NCBI GenBank assembly: GCA_048941605.1
Contig: JBHLNL010000145.1
Location: forward strand, 1-9,284
Length of the DNA: 9,284 nt
Origin: Loki-b32 sp048941605
Lineage (GTDB): Archaea > Asgardarchaeota > Lokiarchaeia > Sigyniarchaeales > SOKP01
Direction of reading: 5' to 3'
A program made the translations under genes and the position numbers. The notes under the pieces are model-generated. The model did not search any database. It was not told the origin of the DNA and saw only the letters and a program-made list of their open reading frames with translations. Positions 6,258 to 9,284 of this stretch are shown in pieces (the first letter of the stretch is position 1; the number at the start of each line of letters is the position of its first letter).

Positions 6258-8357
6258 TTATTGGAATACAATTTCATTTTTACATACTCTACAAGTCTCA
6301 CCTTTGTTCCTCATAAGAGTAGCACATTCCATGCAGTAATAAGTTCCACATTTTGGGCATAGATACATAGAGCCAATAATTTTTCCTCCATGTCCAACGC
6401 AAATATGCTGTTTCTTTTCAATAATAAGTTCTGATTCAATTTTCTTTAATATTTCTGATTCATGGGCGCTTAATTCACTTTTAGAATAAGAAATAATTTT
6501 AGATTTTTCTTGCTTTTTTCCTTTAACATGTTTATATTTCTTAGAAATTAATTCCTCTCTAGAATTTTTTCTCTTTTTGACTACCATTCCAACAGGAATC
6601 ATAATTATAATACTAATCACTATAGTAAGAATAACTTCAATGGGAAATCTTCCAAGGATTAATATATGAACAATATTAGCTGATATTTTTTCCCCAGTTT
6701 CATTATAAGCTACAACAGCAAAATAATATTCTCCTTTTTCTAAACCAGAAATTGACAAGAATAATGATGAAATCTGATAAGCACGCAAATCAAATTTCTT
6801 ACTTATATATGTAATATTTTTGTTAGCCATATAAACAGAATAATTATCCGCTCCTTCAGAAGCAGTCCAACTCAGATTGACCTCACCATTATTATTGTGA
6901 ATATCTAATATAAAAGGTCCAGGTAGTTTATGTGTATAATCCTCAACAAGATTATTGATGCCCCAAGGAGGAATTCTCAAAAATCCTGTTACGAGTGAAT
7001 CAGGATAAATATTTGTTATTCCTCCTGCGGGAAGAAGCTCGGTAGTTCCATCTATATATTTCCACTGCTTCCAAAAACCAACTGCATTAGGCCATCCCTC
7101 TTGTATATCATGAGAGGGTGTGAATGCAAATTTACCACACGGAGTAAGAAAAGTATTTGATTGATTTATTTTTTCTAAACTCGTCACTATTTTATCAGAA
7201 TCGAAAGATTGAGCATCGATAGTCGCATTTACTAATAATTTGACGGCAATATAAGACCCTGTCCCGGGATAATACGGTTCACTACCATATTCATCAAAAA
7301 ATTTATTCAAATATGGTATTGTTAAGGAGGTTATTGAAGTATTATGAATATGTGAAATCCTAATTATATATTGGCAACCTCCCTCAGTATCATCCCAATA
7401 GTCTTCATACTCACTCTGAGTATCCATGCTTATAACTAAGCATTGTGGTTTTATTTTCTTATATGCTTGAGCCATTGGTATTCCACTAGGATCATCTGTT
7501 AAAAATATAGTTATTTGAGCATCAACCGCCTCAATTTCCAGCCAATAATTTTCAAAATCTCCAATAGTTACATTAGATGGGAATATTCGTTCATATACTA
7601 TAGATAATCCAAAAGATGGTAAATTAGGATGAAGTACGTAAGAAGACCATTGATCTGAATAAGATTTATCTTCCCGGATGATGGCAACTTTATCTAATCC
7701 TCCATATTTTCCGTTTAAATAAAGAGAAAGATAACTAATATATTTGAGAAATTCGAGAATACCAGCGAATCCATTTAATGGCATAACTCTAAAAAAATAT
7801 TTATATGTTGAATAATTAGAAGCAACTTTGTTGAGACTATCATAGCCATTGCCCGTGCAAAGAAATGGAATTTTATTATCCATTATAATGTCTAGATACT
7901 TTTCTAAAGACTCAATTTTGAATCCTCCAATTACAAAATGAGGCTGATGGATATCTACCATCTTTTGTGCCGCATCGATTCCTTTAGATGTATCAAGGTT
8001 AGTATTAGCTTCATCAGTGTTCTCGTAGACAAGTCCAATATAATAGCGAGTATCATTAATTAAAATTCCTCCTCCTTCGTTTATCTCTCTCGCAGCCAAT
8101 ATTGCCCCCTTCCAAGCATGATCACCTGAAACGTGATTCATATCATCTAGCAGTCCTATTTTGAGTATTTGGTCAAAGGATATAGATTCTGAAGTTCCTG
8201 GGACAAAATAAGATCCGCTATATATATCAGATAAAATGATTTCGGAATTTTTAGAGGTTTTACTCTCTTTTTGGTTAAAAATATCTTGATTTCTTTGAAT
8301 GTGGAAATTAAAACATAACACACATGTCAATAATAAAACCAATTTTATCTTTTTCAT
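6258..8357 (-). CDS. Receptor-like PBP1 protein with FnIII-like module, transmembrane helix and cytosolic zinc domain
   Basis: This 699-residue protein starts at the ATG ending at 8357, which has GGTGA 8 nt upstream and opens a good signal peptide (MKKIKLVLLLTCVL). An in-frame ATG five codons earlier (8372) overlaps that GGTGA and is less likely. Residues about 65-466 are a LivJ/Peripla_BP_6-type binding domain, clearly paralogous to the protein at 2296-4959 (shared YFVPG, WKGA, REINE.GG, TRYY.GLV, KYFFRV, LPPWG/IPPWG landmarks). Residues 479-568 are one FnIII-like module. A transmembrane helix (about 572-593) is followed by a Lys/Glu-rich linker (594-650). The last 49 residues form a zinc domain with ligands C653, H656, C667, C670, C675, C678, C689 and C692. 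Topology predicts the ligand domain outside and the zinc domain in the cytosol, a single-pass receptor design. Ligand and output are unknown. Confidence 0.93.
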   Translation of the reverse strand: MKKIKLVLLLTCVLCFNFHIQRNQDIFNQKESKTSKNSEIILSDIYSGSYFVPGTSESISFDQILKIGLLDDMNHVSGDHAWKGAILAAREINEGGGILINDTRYYIGLVYENTDEANTNLDTSKGIDAAQKMVDIHQPHFVIGGFKIESLEKYLDIIMDNKIPFLCTGNGYDSLNKVASNYSTYKYFFRVMPLNGFAGILEFLKYISYLSLYLNGKYGGLDKVAIIREDKSYSDQWSSYVLHPNLPSFGLSIVYERIFPSNVTIGDFENYWLEIEAVDAQITIFLTDDPSGIPMAQAYKKIKPQCLVISMDTQSEYEDYWDDTEGGCQYIIRISHIHNTSITSLTIPYLNKFFDEYGSEPYYPGTGSYIAVKLLVNATIDAQSFDSDKIVTSLEKINQSNTFLTPCGKFAFTPSHDIQEGWPNAVGFWKQWKYIDGTTELLPAGGITNIYPDSLVTGFLRIPPWGINNLVEDYTHKLPGPFILDIHNNNGEVNLSWTASEGADNYSVYMANKNITYISKKFDLRAYQISSLFLSISGLEKGEYYFAVVAYNETGEKISANIVHILILGRFPIEVILTIVISIIIMIPVGMVVKKRKNSREELISKKYKHVKGKKQEKSKIISYSKSELSAHESEILKKIESELIIEKKQHICVGHGGKIIGSMYLCPKCGTYYCMECATLMRNKGETCRVCKNEIVFQ

Positions 8358-8365
8358 GTAGGATT

Positions 8366-8370
8366 TCACC
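8366..8370 (-). promoter_or_regulatory. Shine-Dalgarno GGTGA that favours the start at 8357
   Basis: Minus-strand GGTGA lies 8 nt before the ATG ending at 8357 and overlaps the upstream in-frame ATG ending at 8372. Initiation at the upstream ATG would have no such site, and it would put an extra MVKSY before the typical MKKIK signal-peptide start. Confidence 0.55.
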
Positions 8371-8406
8371 ATTATTAGATAATAATTTTTAATTAAGACA
8401 ATTTTG

Positions 8407-8414
8407 TATATAAA
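8407..8414 (-). promoter_or_regulatory. TATA-like box of the receptor-like protein
   Basis: Minus-strand TTTATATA, preceded by the purine-rich GAAAGA, is centred about 53 nt before ATG 8357. It predicts a start near 8385 and a leader of about 28 nt. It lies in the 100-bp gap after the upstream beta-helix gene, so the receptor gene probably has its own promoter even though both genes point the same way. Confidence 0.45.
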
Positions 8415-8457
8415 TCTTTCAATCTCTATTTAGTGAGGAGTGTATTTTTGATTTGGA

Positions 8458-9284
8458 TTATTCAAGTTCAATTTTGTTATTACAGACCCAGCATGTTTCC
8501 CCTTTATTTTTTAAAGCAATGGCACATTTCATACAATAATAAGTCTCGCATTTAGGACATAAATACATTGCACCAACGATATCCCCCCTATGAACTACGC
8601 ACATGTGTTTTTCTTCTTTTAAATCAGCTTCAGTTTTACTCATTTCCATAAATTTTTTAGATTTCGTTCCTTCTCCTTTAAGTTGTTCAATACTTAAATT
8701 TTTTCTTGCAGCTTTTTGCTTTACAACCAGTAGACCGGTTAAAAACATTACTGAAATTATTATAATTATTAATAGAATAACGATTTCAAGAGGAAAAATT
8801 CCTAATGTGTCAGGACATCCTTTATTGCCTTTAAAATAATTGCCAACGCAATCCATTGATTCTTCACAGTTAGTTAATGTATTAGACTCAAAAGTATTTC
8901 CAATTATGTTATTGTAATTAGATTGAATTAAAGATATTCCAATTGAATTATTAGATACATTGTTTTGCAAAATATTATTACGATTACTCTGCTCTAAATA
9001 TATTCCTCTTTGATAGTTATTTTGTACAGTATTTTCCAAAAAATTGTTGTATATACTATTTATTAAAGAGATTCCATTATGATTCATACTTGCATTATTT
9101 TCAGAAATAATGTTATTATTACCAAATTCTAAATATATTGCAGATCCTCCGTTGGAAACTGCAGTATTATTTGAAAGTTTATTTCTATCAGAACCCCTTA
9201 TTTTTATCCCTTCATTAGAATTATTGCTGATTATATTTCCAAAAATATCATTATTATCGCTGTCAGATAAATGTATTCCAGTAT
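8458..9284 (-). CDS. NosD-like beta-helix surface protein with transmembrane helix and cytosolic zinc domain (5' truncated)
   Basis: The frame is open to the window edge, giving 274 C-terminal residues; the start lies outside. An internal Met at 9087 is only an internal residue, since beta-helix repeats continue without a stop on both sides of it. Residues 2-136 of the fragment are six right-handed beta-helix coils of 22-23 residues (GI.L..S..N.I..N....N), the NosD/PbH1 type common in secreted carbohydrate- or surface-binding proteins. A Cys-containing cap follows (C139, C145, C156), then a transmembrane helix (about 163-187), a charged linker and a zinc domain with ligands at 228, 231, 242, 245, 250, 253, 264 and 267. 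That domain is nearly the same as the one ending the neighbouring receptor-like protein. The beta-helix is predicted outside and the zinc domain inside the cell. The ligand is unknown. Confidence 0.9.
   Translation of the reverse strand, partial: TGIHLSDSDNNDIFGNIISNNSNEGIKIRGSDRNKLSNNTAVSNGGSAIYLEFGNNNIISENNASMNHNGISLINSIYNNFLENTVQNNYQRGIYLEQSNRNNILQNNVSNNSIGISLIQSNYNNIIGNTFESNTLTNCEESMDCVGNYFKGNKGCPDTLGIFPLEIVILLIIIIISVMFLTGLLVVKQKAARKNLSIEQLKGEGTKSKKFMEMSKTEADLKEEKHMCVVHRGDIVGAMYLCPKCETYYCMKCAIALKNKGETCWVCNNKIELE
8875..9279 (-). repeat. Six beta-helix (PbH1) coils of 22-23 residues
   Basis: Coil starts fall at fragment residues 2, 25, 48, 70, 93 and 115 (GIHL, GIKI, AIYL, GISL, GIYL, GISL). 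Each carries an Asn ladder typical of right-handed beta-helices. The pattern continues to the window edge, so more coils are expected upstream. Confidence 0.85.

Noticed and set aside
8298..8357. Cysteines in the receptor-like protein's signal region as a lipoprotein lipobox
   Set aside because: The sequences before the cysteines (LLTC, TCVLC) lack the small residue pattern of a lipobox, and anchoring is explained by the C-terminal transmembrane helix.
8603..8839. Plus-strand open frame opposite the beta-helix protein's transmembrane and zinc region
   Set aside because: It is antisense to a strongly conserved cytosolic domain, and its hydrophobic character comes from the opposite strand's AT-rich transmembrane and linker codons.
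8875..9284. Short regular repeats that might suggest a CRISPR array
   Set aside because: The 66-69 bp periodicity is protein-level beta-helix repetition in an open frame; there are no identical repeats separated by unique spacers.

Overview
The window reads as AT-rich archaeal chromosome, most likely from an Asgard archaeon of the Lokiarchaeia (Promethearchaeota) type. The reasons are: TATA-like boxes about 53-56 nt before several starts; a short GTGA(T) Shine-Dalgarno core matching the archaeal 16S 3' end; large secreted proteins rich in N-x-S/T sequons; and surface proteins built from periplasmic-binding, fibronectin-III-like and NosD-like beta-helix modules tied to cytosolic zinc domains. 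The phylum is an inference. No rRNA, tRNA, mobile element or CRISPR array is visible.

Layout. 3-128 (+) is the 3' end of a gene whose product ends in a CxxC/CxxC zinc ribbon. 270-1043 (+) encodes a four-helix membrane protein of unknown function. It converges on 1182-2129 (-), an unrecognised protein with a long Lys/Pro/Ala-rich tail and a globular domain that may have a Tubby/LURP-one (scramblase-like) fold. 2296-4959 (-) is a large secreted LivJ-like type 1 periplasmic-binding protein with four fibronectin-like repeats, each exactly 96 residues, and a C-terminal membrane anchor. A 315-bp divergent intergenic region with a cluster of inverted repeats separates it from 5275-6057 (+), a nitrilase-superfamily amidohydrolase with an intact Glu-Lys-Cys triad. 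6258-8357 (-) is a paralogue of the large binding protein with a single fibronectin-like module, a transmembrane helix and a cytosolic eight-ligand zinc domain. 8458 to the window edge (-) is the 3' part of a beta-helix surface protein that ends in the same transmembrane helix, linker and zinc domain.

How they may work together. The main point is modularity. Two neighbouring proteins with unrelated extracellular parts (ligand-binding Venus-flytrap versus right-handed beta-helix) carry nearly the same cytosolic zinc cassette (31 of 52 positions identical, all eight ligands at identical spacing). That looks like a family of single-pass surface receptors with interchangeable sensors and one common intracellular output. 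The paralogue at 2296-4959 keeps the sensor but has only a short basic tail. No ABC permease or ATPase gene is present, which favours sensing or capture over classical transport, within the limits of this window. The amidohydrolase between the two binding proteins recalls the known pairing of PBP1-fold amide sensors (AmiC) with nitrilase-superfamily amidases (AmiE), but that functional link is only a hypothesis.
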